Part shown: positions 1 through 11,500 of the stretch, piece by piece
Position numbering within the stretch: the first letter of the stretch is position 1
Layout of the letters: every line of letters begins with the position of its first letter
Source of the DNA: Atherinomorus stipes
Taxonomy: Eukaryota > Chordata > Actinopteri > Atheriniformes > Atherinidae
DNA length: 64,000 nt
Reading direction: 5' to 3'
Assembly (NCBI GenBank): GCA_023101725.1
Contig: JALJCO010000066.1
Coordinates: 62,001 to 126,000, forward strand
Notes under the pieces: model-generated
The model's database searches: none
Told to the model about the DNA's origin: nothing
Seen by the model: the letters and a program-made list of their open reading frames with translations, nothing else
Program-made: the position numbers and the translations under genes

Positions 1-559
1 GATGCTGCATAAAATATAGATACTATCTCATAAATCCATATTTCATTCCTCGTAGAACATGACAGCAGGATGAAAACTCTCCCCATGCAGGGTAAAACAC
101 AAATATGTGACTTGAAACGATGTAGCGTGCACGCCAGGCCTCTAGTCGGGGCTGACATTTTTCAACCACACACCCAACTGTGCGTCACGTCCTGATAAAA
201 GTGGGAAAAAAGAGAGGAAATGCAGTGATTATCTGATGCATGGGACCTAAACCTGCATAAATGTTCTACCAGAATCATCTTCAACTGTATAAATTGAAAA
301 AAAGCAGCAGAACACACAAGACGGATATCCGTCATCATCGATGGGCTTTCTGTGGGTATATGGGGTCCTGAGTCATCGCTGACTCAGACGTTGTTTTTGT
401 CCAAAGATTCCTGCTCCAGTTATCTGTCTGGGCTCGCCTCGCATTGTCAGAAAATTTCACTCTGTGATTTTACTCTGCTACCGTGAAAATGAAAGGCCAG
501 AACGCAACAGAACACTTGTATGTTGTGTGAACGGGGCCAAAGACAGTTTTGTTTTCTGT
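1..559. other. Intergenic, nothing recognised
   Basis: No coding exon, RNA gene or clear repeat is visible. The base composition is ordinary for the flanks of this window. Confidence 0.4.
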
Positions 560-1096
560 TGGTGAAATAGAAAACGGGTGTCTTTAGTCTGCAGGACACA
601 TCCTTGCTTTCCAGAAAGATCCTCACATCTGATCACAGAATCGTTTTCTACTTTGAGTATTTTAAATGAGTTTTGGTCCAGAGAAGTTTCTGGTTCCTGC
701 TCACATATGGTTGCTTCTTTGTATGACAGCTTTAACCTGCATTTGTAGATTTCAGAGGATTTCTGAACTTTTTAAGAGCCAGTTTGTCTCAGATTGGTGA
801 GCTTCTGTCCGTCTTTCCATATGAGAGACTCTGAAATGCTCCTTTTTTATACCCAGTTACGTTGCTGACCTGTTAAACCAGTGAGTTGTCAAATACTCCT
901 AGTTACTTTTCCAGTCTTTTGTTGTTCCTGTTTCAATGTTTTACAGACTTGTTGCTGCCATCAGATTCACAATCAGTGAAGATTTTCTGTCAAATGTTAA
1001 CATCTGATATGTTTATGTTCTACTGGGAATAAAATGTTGAGATTCTGGTTTATTTCCATTTTACACAGCATCCCGACTTTATTTGAGGTTGTATAT
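560..1096 (-). mobile_element. Decayed DNA-transposon end (T2/Kolobok-like)
   Basis: Read on the minus strand from 1096, it begins with a run close to TACAACCTCAAATAAAGTC. This resembles the terminus of common fish elements that start TACAACCCCAATTCC. The following text (a motif like AACAACAAAAGACTGG, and a notably similar stretch at 16860-17420) fits the same family. No transposase frame survives and the other end is not found. The family name is from memory of fish repeats and is tentative. Confidence 0.4.
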
Positions 1097-1844
1097 AAAT
1101 GATGCACGTCTTGTCATGTTAATGAGCATGTAGTCTTTGTTAGGGAATCAATTAGAGAGTTTGTCTCCATGGCATCGAGAGAGGGTTGGACAAATCACCT
1201 GTGTAATAATGGAATTTTTAATTGCGGACAGTCCTGATGGAGGCCCAGCTGGTACCGATCCTGAAAGAAAAAAAAGTCAGTTGTAGAGAAACAAGTCACG
1301 GCAGGAGTAGCCTATCATCGCCATTCTCTCTTATTGTTTTTTGGGGGGTTTTTTTGTGAAAATGAGCCTTATCTTTCCTTCATTAGTGATGTGATGCAGC
1401 TGGTTTTGTGTGCATGGGACTTCTGTTGTGTTGCATGCAAAGAATGTTGTACATCTTGCTGTTCATACAATAAATTTATATAAATGCCTGTTTCCGTCAC
1501 CTCACCTGGTTTCATCACATTTCCCTAACGTTGTTTGGATCAAAAAGCAATGCATGCCATCTCAAATAAAGGGGCGCAGCTCTAACCAGTGGTTTATGAA
1601 ACTTGGTTTAACCTTAGTGCCACACTGGGGACTCATTTTGGAGCCAACATAATGTTAAATGACAGGATTTTTTTTTCTCAAAGGGATGTCACCTGGTTTT
1701 CTTTTCACTAAACCTCCATCCATACACCTGCAAAAGTTAACAGTTTGTATTACATAACTGAATCTGACCCATCAGTTAGAAAAGAAAAGATTTATTTTTC
1801 TGCCACAACAAAATATGTATATATTATACTTCTTTTAATCAGGC
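1097..1844. other. Intergenic, nothing recognised
   Basis: AT-rich DNA with T-runs and no supported gene. A minus-strand AATAAA (plus-strand TTTATT at 1791-1796) could be a distal COX19 polyadenylation signal. Confidence 0.35.
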
Positions 1845-2305
1845 CTCCAGCAGGAGCTGCACTCACGACATGACCTGATGTTCTCCTGCAAAACGACATT
1901 AGGCCATGAACTAATGTCCTCCTGCAGGAGCTGCACTCAGGACTTGAACTGATGTCCTCCAGCAGGAGCTGCATCAGGATATGAGTTCATGTCCTCCTGC
2001 AGAAAGACATTAGGACGTGAACTAATGTCCTCCTGCAGGAGCTGCATCAGGATATGAACTAATGTCCTCCTGCAGGAGCTGCATCAGGATATGAACTAAT
2101 GTCCTCCAGCAGGAGCTGCACTGAGGCCATGAACTCGCATCCTCTCTCAGGAGCTTCACTCAGGACTTGAACCGATGTCCTCCTGGAGGAGGACATTAGG
2201 CCATGAACTGACATCCTACTGCAGGAGGACATTAGTTAAGAGCCTAATGTCCTCCTGCAGGAGCTGCACTCAGGACATGAACTTATGTCCTCCTGCAGGC
2301 CACGA
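1845..2305. repeat. Degenerate ~38-bp tandem repeat with palindromic units
   Basis: About a dozen units of roughly 36-40 bp share the core TGTCCTCCTGCAGGAGCTGC followed by an ATGAACT-like segment. Some junctions form palindromes (TCCTCCTGCAGGAGGA), so parts appear in both orientations. It begins right after the end of COX19, and could lie in a long COX19 3' UTR if the distal polyadenylation signal is used. Confidence 0.8.
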
Positions 2306-2344
2306 AATCATTCTTTGCAGCTTCATCCTCCACGATCTTTGTCC

Positions 2345-2350
2345 TTTATT
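2345..2350 (-). promoter_or_regulatory. Candidate COX19 poly(A) signal
   Basis: The plus strand reads TTTATT, giving AATAAA on the minus strand, about 95 nt past the COX19 stop codon. It is the closest canonical hexamer downstream of the gene. A second lies at 1791-1796. Confidence 0.5.
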
Positions 2351-2443
2351 TGTCTCTGGGGGCCAGGTGTCTTCATCTCATGCAGAGCAGATACTGGATA
2401 AGTTCAAACAAACACCAAGCAGAGCAGCTTGGAAACGTCAGAC

Positions 2444-2531
2444 TTAAGCGTCTTTGTTGTCTTGGCTGGGAGGAGGATCCATCAAGTCCTTGAATCCCAG
2501 TCTCTGCAGAGGCTCCTTGGCCATGAGTTGA
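2444..2531 (-). CDS. cox19: COX19 coding exon 3 (C-terminus)
   Basis: Encodes the last 28 residues after the CHCH fold, including [12 protein letters not shown], then an acidic/proline tail ending DNKDA and TAA. The acceptor is ttccag. The first base completes an Asn codon split by a phase-2 intron. Confidence 0.92.
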
Positions 2532-4065
2532 CTGGAAAACACAAGATGAGTCAGTTCAAACCAGCTGAGTCAACAAGCAGTGTGTCCCGTCTGAAGCGTT
2601 CTTACTTCTCCATCCTGCATTCCAGGTAATCTTTGGACTGCAGCCGGCACTTGGAGTTGTCGAAGCTGTTCTCCCTCAAACACGTCATGAACTTGTCTTT
2701 GAAGGCTTTGCATTCTCCTGAAACAACAGTTCAGATCAACCTGGATGTCCAAGCATGTCAGAGTAGTAGAACCCAGATGGTTTTAAAGGTAACAGATTTG
2801 CAGTGTAGAGCCACTGTTCTGAATTTACCTGTTTTACTATAACAAGTTCTTCCAAATGCTGCAGCTGGTCTTTTTACTGCACTGCAGAAACTCAAATCTT
2901 ACCAAGTACATTTTTCTAACTTCTAGTCAATAAGACAAATTTACCAAAAGAGAAACATTTCAGTGAGATATAAGAACTCTTTTTAAGGCAATGCATCTCA
3001 GAATTTATTTATTTATTTATTTATTTTTGCTTATTCCAAGCAAAACTAAATAAATAAATCTTGGTCACTCTTACAATAAGCAAAAAAAAAAAAAAAAAAA
3101 AAAAAAACATTCTGAAGACATTATTCCCATTTCAAGGTTTCATCTCCTTTTATTGGTTTTAATTATTGTATTCTCTATTATTCTTCCCATTTTTGCTGAC
3201 ATTTCAGTCAGACTCAGTGACTCTACATGTGTTATATCACTCACACTGTGCAAGTTCTTCCATCAGTATTACACATTTGTATTTGCTGTGTTGGTTGTAA
3301 CAAATCTGGACTAAGAAAAAAAAATCTGAGTTAATGGTGCCTTTGAGAGGAAACTAGTAAAAATTCAAAGTTGAAACCATCAATTTGATTTTGTAAAAAG
3401 TTACTTTCCTTTTCTATAAGTTCAGCTTGGTTAAGGAGGCCAGCTGGAACTCCAGCAGAAATCTGTTTGATTAGTTCTTAATTTCTTGGCAATAAATCAG
3501 CTGGAAGGCCTTTACAAAGTTTTTCATGGTGCCACCAACATGTTAAAGTTTGCTGCTCATCTTACCTTTTTCTACCAAATCTGACACTTTTAAAAAGGAA
3601 ATAAACAGGCCTTCCAGCAGCAATAGTTACTGTTTAGAAGCTTCGTTATAACAAAAATAATCCACAAACTGTGCAGAGTTTAGTCTGTTTGGTCAGCAAA
3701 GATGTCTCACTGCTCTGCTCCCAGAAAGCACAAAACCAATCATTACTTATATTTAGTAAAGCGTCAATATTTTACTGTTAAATTTTAAAATGTGAGCTCG
3801 CGAGTTGAGGTTTCATCTCATCTTAAAACTGCTAAAACGTTGCGGAGGAATAAAATCTTCATTAACTCCGTTTTTCACCAACCTGGTTAAGATTATAGAA
3901 TTACATCACGGCAATAATCAACATTTATTACAAACTCAGCAGCTGGAAACTTTGTTTCGCAGCCAAACCGAGTCGCAACTCACCAAAATGATCCAGAGGA
4001 AACGAGCCTTTGTCTGGAGCGCGAGGTTTAAAACTCTTCGAGCCGAAATTCATCGCAGTCGACAT
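2444..4065 (-). CDS. cox19: COX19, cytochrome c oxidase assembly factor (3 coding exons)
   Basis: Minus-strand gene; coding exons are 4065-3984, 2717-2606 and 2531-2444 (82+112+88 nt = 93 aa plus stop). Human COX19 is 90 aa. COX19 is a small CHCH protein of the mitochondrial intermembrane space and cytosol, needed for copper delivery to and assembly of cytochrome c oxidase. The twin CX9C signature is intact: [11 protein letters not shown] and [11 protein letters not shown], which form the two disulfides of the helical hairpin. The N-terminus [20 protein letters not shown] and the motif GSFPLDHFG match the family closely, as does the C-terminal [12 protein letters not shown]. All introns are GT-AG with phases 1 and 2. 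It points away from ADAP1, its expected chromosomal neighbour. Confidence 0.95.
2606..2717 (-). CDS. cox19: COX19 coding exon 2 (twin CX9C)
   Basis: Carries the whole CHCH core: [12 protein letters not shown], then [13 protein letters not shown]. The spacing is nine residues between cysteines in each helix. The acceptor is tttcag and the donor GTAAGA on the minus strand. Confidence 0.95.
2878..3112. repeat. MITE-like repeat (family T) with poly-A, COX19 intron 2
   Basis: Lies in the large COX19 intron. It shares the segments CTTGGTCACTCTTACAATAAG and GCTTATTCCAAGC with repeats at about 43175-43480 and 58585-58810. It contains (TTTA)n and a 26-base A run at 3082-3107. Boundaries are approximate. 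Confidence 0.5.
3113..3983. other. COX19 intron, nothing further recognised
   Basis: AT-rich intronic DNA between the repeat and exon 1. I see no other exon or named element. Confidence 0.4.
3984..4065 (-). CDS. cox19: COX19 coding exon 1 (start)
   Basis: Encodes 27 residues plus one base, beginning [12 protein letters not shown] and ending FPLDHF, before a GTGAGT donor. The start codon matches the family N-terminus. An internal Met (residue 5) follows in frame, but the upstream one fits the family better. Confidence 0.92.
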
Positions 4066-4829
4066 GTTTATCTTTTATGTTTTCCTTTATCTGCTCCCGT
4101 TTATGCAATGCGACCGTCTCCGGATGTCACCCTGTTGGCGTAGAAATATGACGTCACTGTGTTGGACTTTTTTCTTCAATCAGGCATTACTAGTCGAGTG
4201 GAAAACATCGATGGTAGAGCATTCTGCGTCTACATTAGAGACTGGTTTCACTGGTTCTGCACCAGTAACAAAATGTGATAAATGAAACAGATCCTTTAAT
4301 AATCAAAAGAGCAATATGTTTTTTTCTAATTACGTGAAAAGTACTTTCCCGAAACCTCTGACGGATATTTGTTTGTTTATATATGTTTGTTCATCTTCAT
4401 TTATTTTGTTTGTTGCCAATTTTCCTCTTTATCGTTCCTTTTCCTAGATCCTTTTATTTTGTATCAATTTACTTCTTTTCCTTGAAGTATCTCTTATTCT
4501 GTGATTGTCTCACAATGGATTCTTCATACATTGTCATTGCTGTGCTGTTCTTTATTGGAAAACCTTTTTGATAGACATTTTTTCAAAAGTCAATTAAAAA
4601 ATAAAGCAGTTGCTGCAAAAGATCAAAGAAACAATCAGATCATTAAGTGCACCACAACATAAAACTTATGGGGGGAATTGCTGATTTAGACATAAAGCGG
4701 GTGTGTTGCAACAGGTGTGCAGCAAAAGTTTCAAAGTAATTACACATTAATGCAAGCTTATTTTAGTGTAAGCACCATACTTTGTTTAAACAGTTCATGT
4801 ATGCGCATGTATACCTGATATTGGATATA
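4066..4829. other. COX19 upstream region, start of the COX19/ADAP1 intergenic space
   Basis: The first ~100 bp upstream of the COX19 ATG hold several CpGs (around 4100-4150), suggesting a TATA-less promoter for a housekeeping gene. This is inference only. The rest is AT-rich and without recognisable features. Confidence 0.35.
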
Positions 4830-6238
4830 TACAGCAGGGTAAAAGTATTGAACAATTCAACATTTTTCTCAGAAAATGAGATAGTTATGTGTAATATAGC
4901 CTAGTGAAATGACACAGGGAATAAGTATTGAATATGCTTGCTGAAATTTAATACTTAGTGTAAAAACCTATGGTAAAAACCTTACGTGATGATTCCAGCC
5001 TCCAGACGCCTCCTGTATGAAGAAACCAGTGGAATACGTTGCTCAAGTGTGATTTTGGTCCATTCTTCCATACAAACTGCCTTCAAATCTTCAAGGTTTG
5101 GGGTCTCTTCAGTGAACTCGGATCTTCATTTCTTTCCAAGGATTTTCAATTGGATTCAATTGACAGAGCCGTTCTAGCAGCTTTATTTTCTTTTTCTTTT
5201 TCTTAAACTAGGTGAGTGTTTCTTGGCTGTGTGGTGGGATGGTCGTCTTGCTGAAAGATCCAGCCTCTTTTCATCCTCAGCAGCTGCAGATGGCAGCAGA
5301 TTCTGGTCCAGAATGTCTCTCTAGTTTCCTCCATTCATTCTTCCTTCAGTGATATGAAGTCTGCCAGTACCACAAGCTGAAAAACAGCCCCCACCATGAT
5401 GTTCCACCTCCAAACTTCACTGTTGCTATGGTGTTTTTGGTGCCATTTCTCCTCCAAACATGTTGTGTCTTATGACATCCAAAGAGTTCAGTTTTGGTCT
5501 CATCTGACCAGACTATGTCCAATCCAGAGATTGTCCAGATGTTGTGTTGCAAACTTCAAACCAGCATCAACATGCTTTTTCTTAACAAATGGAGTCTTGC
5601 GTGGTGTGCGTGCATGAAGGCCATGGCGGTTGAGTGCATTACCTCTTGTTTTCTTTGAAACAACTGTAAAAAAAAATCTTGCGAGGAGCACCTGACCATG
5701 GCCGCTTTATGACGACGCTGTGTTCTTTCCACTTCCGTATGATGGTCCCAATGGAGCTCACTGGAACTCTCAGAAGTTTAGAAATGCACCTGGAACCAAT
5801 GCCTTCAGTATGTTTGCAATAATAAGGTTGCGTAGGTCTGTAGACAGCTCTTTGCTGTTACCCATCATGGAATGCTTCTTGTCTGACACCTTGGTGATGA
5901 GAAACCTTTTTAAAGGCATCAATCAGGACTAAACCAGCTGATATTACTTTGCACTGATAGAGGACAGGATTACTTTCTACATACTGACAGACTCCAGCTG
6001 CTTTCTTGGCTTTCCAGATCTTTTTGTCCTCCATTTTTTGGTGTGTTCAATACTTATTCCCTGTGTCATTTCACTATATTGCACATAACTTCCTTTATGG
6101 GCATACATGTAGGATTTCTTTGTATGTTTGCATTACTTGGGTTGTTGTTGTCTGGCGAAATTTCATGTCAACAGCTCTACTAGAAATATATTTTCTGAGA
6201 AAAATGCTGAAGTGCTAAATACTTTTTTCCCCGCTGTA
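4830..6238 (-). mobile_element. Tc1-like transposon, transposase decayed, minus strand
   Basis: Bounded by TA dinucleotides, with termini TACAGCAGGGTAAAAGTATT (left) and TACAGCGGGGAAAAAAGTAT (right, reverse complement). A second inverted pair lies inside: TGACACAGGGAATAAGTATT near 4912 and its complement near 6045. The arms are therefore long, as in IR/DR Tc1 elements. The minus strand shows broken Tc1 transposase: a stretch like RNGLHARTPRKTPFVKK, then LDIVWSDETKTELFG (first catalytic Asp in WSDET) and KNTIATVKFGGG. Stops and frameshifts make it non-autonomous. Confidence 0.88.
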
Positions 6239-6616
6239 TATTCACATACAGATAGTAGCTGAACATCTATTTAAGTCATCAAGAAAAACCAAGGGGTGTG
6301 GCATGAACACAAGAGGGTAAACAAGAAAAAAACAAAAAACCCTTCCAGCAGAACCAGCACCTGGCCCAGGGAGGGCGGCCATCTGCCTGGACCGACTGCT
6401 GGCTGAGGTGGAGAGGGCAGAAAGAGAGATCAACAGGTACTGAAACTTTTATCAGCCAGACCTGCTGAGAGAGGAGAAACACAGTTAATGATGGCGGTAC
6501 TGTCACAAGTTTATACGTGGAAATAAAAAGGCAGAGAGATGAGAGGGAAAGGAAGAGCCCAGTGGATCATGGGACATCCCTCAGCAGTCTAATATAGCAG
6601 TATGACTAAGGGATCG

Positions 6617-7077
6617 CTACACACCCCTAACTTTAAGATTTATCACAAAGTAAGGTTTTACTTTAAGCCTAATATTAAAGGTAGAGAGGGTGTCTGCCTC
6701 CCGAACCCAAACTGGTAGCTGGTTCCATAAGAGAGGGGTCTGATAGTCAAAGACTGCCCCCAGTTCTGCTCTTAGAAACTCTGGAACCACAAGTAGGCCT
6801 GCAGCCTGAGAGCCAAGGGCTCTCCTTGGAATATATGGAACTATGAGATCTCTGATATACAATGGGACTTGCATGTAGAGCTTTATAAGTGAGGAGAATG
6901 ATTTACAGTCGTCCAGTCTGATAGTAACAAAGGTATATCATCACTCTGAGACATGATTTCTCTAATTTCTTCAATCTTGTGGAGGTGGAAGAAGGCAGTT
7001 CTAGAAACCCGTCTTCTATGTGAGCCAAAGGACAAAACCTGGTCAACAATAAGATTCTTTGCTGTGTGGAAGCCACA
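6617..7077 (-). mobile_element. CR1/Rex-like LINE fragment, deleted centre
   Basis: Two minus-strand pieces match the C-terminal part of a fish LINE reverse-transcriptase ORF. The first (7080-6883) reads SHRRRVSRTAFFHLHKIEEI. The second (6874-6617) includes VPYIPRRALGSQAAGLLVVP and PLLWNQLPVWVREADTLSTF. The middle segment (the SRLDYCN region) is missing or scrambled. The clade call is from motif memory. Confidence 0.75.
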
Positions 7078-7335
7078 CACTAAAAGAATAACCCATTATG
7101 TGTTATTTTGACCCACTGCTGGCTTAAAAGGGACCAACCCAGACTTTTTGGGTTGTATATTTGACCCAGGAGTTGAGTTATATCGACAAGAACTTTGGGT
7201 TATGTTGACTACAATGTTGGTTTATTTTCACCCAGAAGTTAGGGCAAAACCCAAATGTCTGGGTTGAAATAACCCAGAAATTAGTTGGTCTGTTTTTAAC
7301 CCAGCAGTTTGACCCTGGATATTTTAGTGTGCAGA
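7078..7335. mobile_element. MITE with CACACTAAAA termini, copy 1
   Basis: Ends CACACTAAAA and TTTTAGTGTG are inverted. Internally it is full of AACCCAG/CTGGGTT words, so it folds back on itself. A second copy in the opposite orientation lies at 53378-53576 and shares CAAACTGCTGGGTTAAAA and ACCAACTAATTTCTGGGTTA. Confidence 0.8.
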
Positions 7336-8169
7336 TTAATGTCATCCAGATCAGTTACAAAACTAGAAAATTTAGTCCTGATTTATTGCTGTTTTTAGTT
7401 AACTAAATCATCTATGATTTGAGTCAGAGCATAATAAGCAAAAGATGATCCTGGCTCTTCTCAAGGTGCTACATTTAGACACTTTGCAGGTCCGCCCCAA
7501 CATCTGGATTAGCCTATTATCTTAATGATTTACATTTGACTAAATAAAGACGAAGAAGTTGGAAACACAAAGGACTTATCTCCAGAAAAACGGATGTCTA
7601 AAATAGCGTATGTCTGCTGACGTTTCATAAACAGAAGTTAGTAGGCTGACTAATGATTAAAAATATAAAAAGAAAATGAAAGGACAAGTGATGCCAGTCA
7701 CCCAATTCCCCAAAAAATTACAAAAAAAAAAACTGTTAAAAATGCCGGGGGGGGGGGGGGGGGGGGGGGGTATTTTTAATTTATTATTTTTTGTTTATTA
7801 TTATTTATCATTAATTGGAGTCAGTGACGCAGTGGAATTACGATTATGGCTGCGCCTTTAAAGTGGTCTGACGTGGTTTCATCACATCAAAGGATTCCAC
7901 TATAAAGTAAAGATTTGTATCGTGACTCTTCCGTTGACATCTTTACTCGGGTTAAAGGGAGTTTAACCCTTTTAGCATAATAGCTTTAGAAGTAAAGTTG
8001 AGAGGCAGTTTGAATGACTAAAACTGCACGAAGTAGGGAGGAGTTACGGTAATTTGAGATACACATGCACAGCGGCGTCACTGGTGATCCCCGTGGTTTT
8101 AAACGGGTTAACCTAAGTTAAGGGGAGTTAAAGATGTTGGTTTTTGTGGAGGATGTGTAGTTCATGTAG
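7336..8169. other. Intergenic, with 24-bp poly-G run at 7747-7770
   Basis: No gene is seen. A G homopolymer (7747-7770) follows A-rich DNA. The remainder approaches the ADAP1 promoter. Long G runs are often collapsed or mis-sized in assemblies. Confidence 0.45.
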
Positions 8170-8479
8170 TTTACCGCTAGAGGTCTCACTTCCATAAGAC
8201 AGGATCGGAGGAGGAGGAGGAGGAGGAGGTGGTGGTGGTGGTAACCTATAGGCTTGATTATTTCTCAGTCAGCGACACTCTGTAATAGAGCCATCAGAGG
8301 GGGAACAGAAGGAGGGGGGGGCTTGTCGATACGGATCATTCAGTCTTGCTCAGGTCCAGCCCAGATCGGAGGTGATCAGCTGGTCTGTCTGTCTCTCTGT
8401 CTGTGTCGGACGCGTGCGGTGGATGATCTCAGCCAGGCTTTTATTCCCACGGTGGTGAGGCTGGACAGATAAATGCACC
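8170..8479 (+). promoter_or_regulatory. adap1: ADAP1 promoter/5' UTR region, CpG-enriched
   Basis: From about 8200 to 8680 the sequence becomes GC- and CpG-rich, with GGA and GGT trinucleotide runs (8206-8242). No TATA box is obvious. The transcription start cannot be placed from sequence. An out-of-frame upstream ATG at 8473 sits in poor context and overlaps the main start. Confidence 0.45.
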
Positions 8480-8570
8480 ATGGCGCTGGAACCGGACGGG
8501 AACAAGCTGCTTCTGCAAGACGTGCTGGCCAGATCTGGCAACGATACGTGCGCGGACTGCGGCAATCCAG
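8480..8570 (+). CDS. adap1: ADAP1 exon 1
   Basis: Residues 1-30, MALEPDGNKLLLQDVLARSG then NDTCADCGNP, containing the first zinc-finger pair (Cys24, Cys27). The ATG has A at -3 and G at +4, a strong initiation context. The donor is G|GTAAGA, phase 1. Intron 1 is 24.3 kb. Confidence 0.92.
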
Positions 8571-11500
8571 GTAAGACGCCCCGTCCCCGCCTTCTAAAGC
8601 CGGTGCCAAATGAAGCGGCGCACGCAGTTGCAGCTGCACGAAGGCATGAAAAGCTGCTGTGCACGAGGTGAGAAGATGAAAGGGCTGGCTTCTCAGAAGC
8701 CAAAAAGTCAGTGAATTTGGTCCATTTGCGATGACAAAGGCCTGCCTGATAAACTCCTTTATGCAGGTACAAGGCCCAACAGTCTGGACCAAAGTCTGTG
8801 TTATAAAACCATTAAAGACTTAGTGTGTCACAGTCAGGGTGTGAGAGTGTGTACAAAGAAATGTCAAACCTTTTGGCACATTGTTTCCCTGTGTGTGATG
8901 ATGTGTAGTTAAATATTGCAGCAGCTTTTAATCTAAAAAGGTCTTATTCTGCCTCTTGGTTTTTTCATTTTCTTCTCTCTCCATCCTTTCCCCTTCCTGT
9001 TCTTCACTTGATTACCTCAATTCAATGCTTCTCCCTTCCCTCACTGACATGGCAGTAAACCAGTAAGTGGCCACTAAGGCTCCAGTGCAGGCTGAATGCC
9101 CAGTACTCAGACCCGAGCCCGCCCAGGATGCCTGTTCCTTGGCCCGGTTACAGCTCCTTTGAGGACTGGCTGTAGCAGAGCAGCTCTCCAGAGCCAGTGG
9201 TACTCTTGCAAAAGTATATTAGATAGATAGATAGATAGATAGAACCACAGAAGTGAGAAGAAAATGATGGTTGCAGTATTTTATCTTTTTTTTTTTAATT
9301 GTTTCAGTTTTAAAGGCCATCGAAAATTTCTCGAAGACTTATTTCTCTGTATGACCAACTTAAATAACATTGCTCAGCTGCCAGAAACCACTAAAGGGCT
9401 TTAACAGGACAATGTAGTGTAGGGAGCAGGTTCTGCCATCTTGGCCCATTTTTTGTCTCATTCGTGGCCTAAAGGTGGAACAGAAATCCTCACCTGACAT
9501 ACTGAATGACCACACAGTGAAAGTGAAAAGCCCCGTTTCCACCAGAGGTTTCTGGGTCGGGTCGGGCTGGATCGGTCCACTTTTTTTGCGTCTCCACACA
9601 TAAAAACTGGGACAGGTACCCTTACTGTATATTCAAACCGACCCATCCTACTTTTTTGGTACCCTTCGGTAGGGGTGCTGATCTAACCGATCCAGACCAA
9701 AGAGGTGAAGCTAATACACAGCAATGTGTTGATTTGTTGAAAAATCTGTCACTTCCAGCATGACCCGGCCTAAAAACAAAGCAGGGGTGACTCCTTTGTT
9801 TCTGTCACGTGTGGTGCGGTGCTTTGGTTAAAAGGTGTTGCACTGTGATGTCACGTGATCACGTAACAGCACTATCCAGTTAATACGCCGCCTCCAAGGC
9901 AAGGTGACAGTTTGCTGTGGGGTCGCAACATGAAATCAACGTGTCCGTACCAAAACCCACCCGATCTGGCCCGACCCGACCCAGAAACAGGGCTAAAGAG
10001 TCCAGCCTCGGATGAGCTGAAAGGAATTTACAGTATGAGCTGAACATGATCATTCATCTCAACAACAAAATCATTCCATATTCTGTACGACGCTTGAAGC
10101 ATCCTGTTCTGGCATCTACAACTGCTGCCAACATTCAAGATGGTAAAATTGCCCAATATTTGCAGCACCAAGACTACATACTGTATTGAGCCTTTAGTAA
10201 CAAACGTTTGGATTCCTATCACAAGCTTATCCTAAAACTGTGACAAAAAAGGAACAAATGGACATATTTAGTTTACATGGGCATGAAAAACATGCAGAAC
10301 TGTTAATTATTATCAAAAGTCTCTTATGATTTTAGGTTGAAGCGAGGAATTACAAGGCAAGGTTTAGGAAAAATCACAGCTTATTTAAAGGTGAAATAGA
10401 AGGTGTTTCTATAAACAATTTTTGCAATGTTTGATGAAATTGGGTTCACTACCCCATAAGGTATGATTAATTCAAACCTTTAAATATATAAATATTATCA
10501 TACATCAGCTGTGAAAGTAATGGGACTTAAAAAAAATCCACCAATCATCTCTGCTCTCATCGTGTGTTTGGTTTGTCTTTTGGCCCGTCAGTTACTCTTA
10601 CTACTGTAGTGAGAGTGATTGATGGTCAATTCAACGGGTAATAGGTGAGACTGATCAATGAGAGTGATTGATTGGCGAGAGGAATACTATGTGCCGGAAG
10701 CTGCACACTCTCATTTGATGTTTACAGTAGTTAGCTAACAATCATTCTGCTAGCAGTTAGCAACGTTCAGATGATGACATCTGTTTTACTTGCGTTTGTG
10801 ACATGATGGAGAATCTGTACCTGCTGTCTGCTAAACACCGGAGTGGCTTGTGCACGTTGTTTTGTGTTCGGGGGAGGGAGCTGTGAAGCTAGCAGGCTGG
10901 TCTTGCTCATGCGCTTCATTCAAAAACTGCTAACAATCTCTGCTTTCTGAACTGCCAGCTTCTCACAACACTGGTCTGCATGTTTGAAATGGTGCCAAAT
11001 GAACTACAAATCACTTGTCACGTTTACATGGAGCCAAATTTACCGACTGCAATCAGTCTTAGAGCTCTATGGGAATGAAAACGATCCATGTAAATACCTC
11101 ATTCTGAATGAAAAGTGCCAACCAAAAGAATCTTCATTCAGTTTCACAGGGGTAGAATATTCCTTTTCCCAAACCAATCATGGTATCATGTAAACGTTGA
11201 ATCTGAAAGTTGTCAGGTTGCGTTCTTACAGGGCATGCTCTGACTAGACATGACGTGTCCTCGCTTTGGAAAATGGCGACCAGCAAACAAACAAATTCAC
11301 TGGCAGTCGCAGAAAATTATTTTTTAAATTCAGACCCTGTCTCTACGTCTTTTTCTCTTCATAGTTCGTAGTAGGAGCACTTGAGTATCAAGCTGCTGCT
11401 GGAAAGTTCTGCAGAAACCGAAACTGTGACAGTCAGTTTGTAGACCTCCGTCTGTGTAAATGTTTGTGCATTTACACACCAGATCGGAATAGATTAGTTC

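Noticed and set aside
8350..8792. 140- and 138-codon minus-strand frames across ADAP1 exon 1
   Set aside because: Antisense shadows of a GC-rich first exon and promoter.
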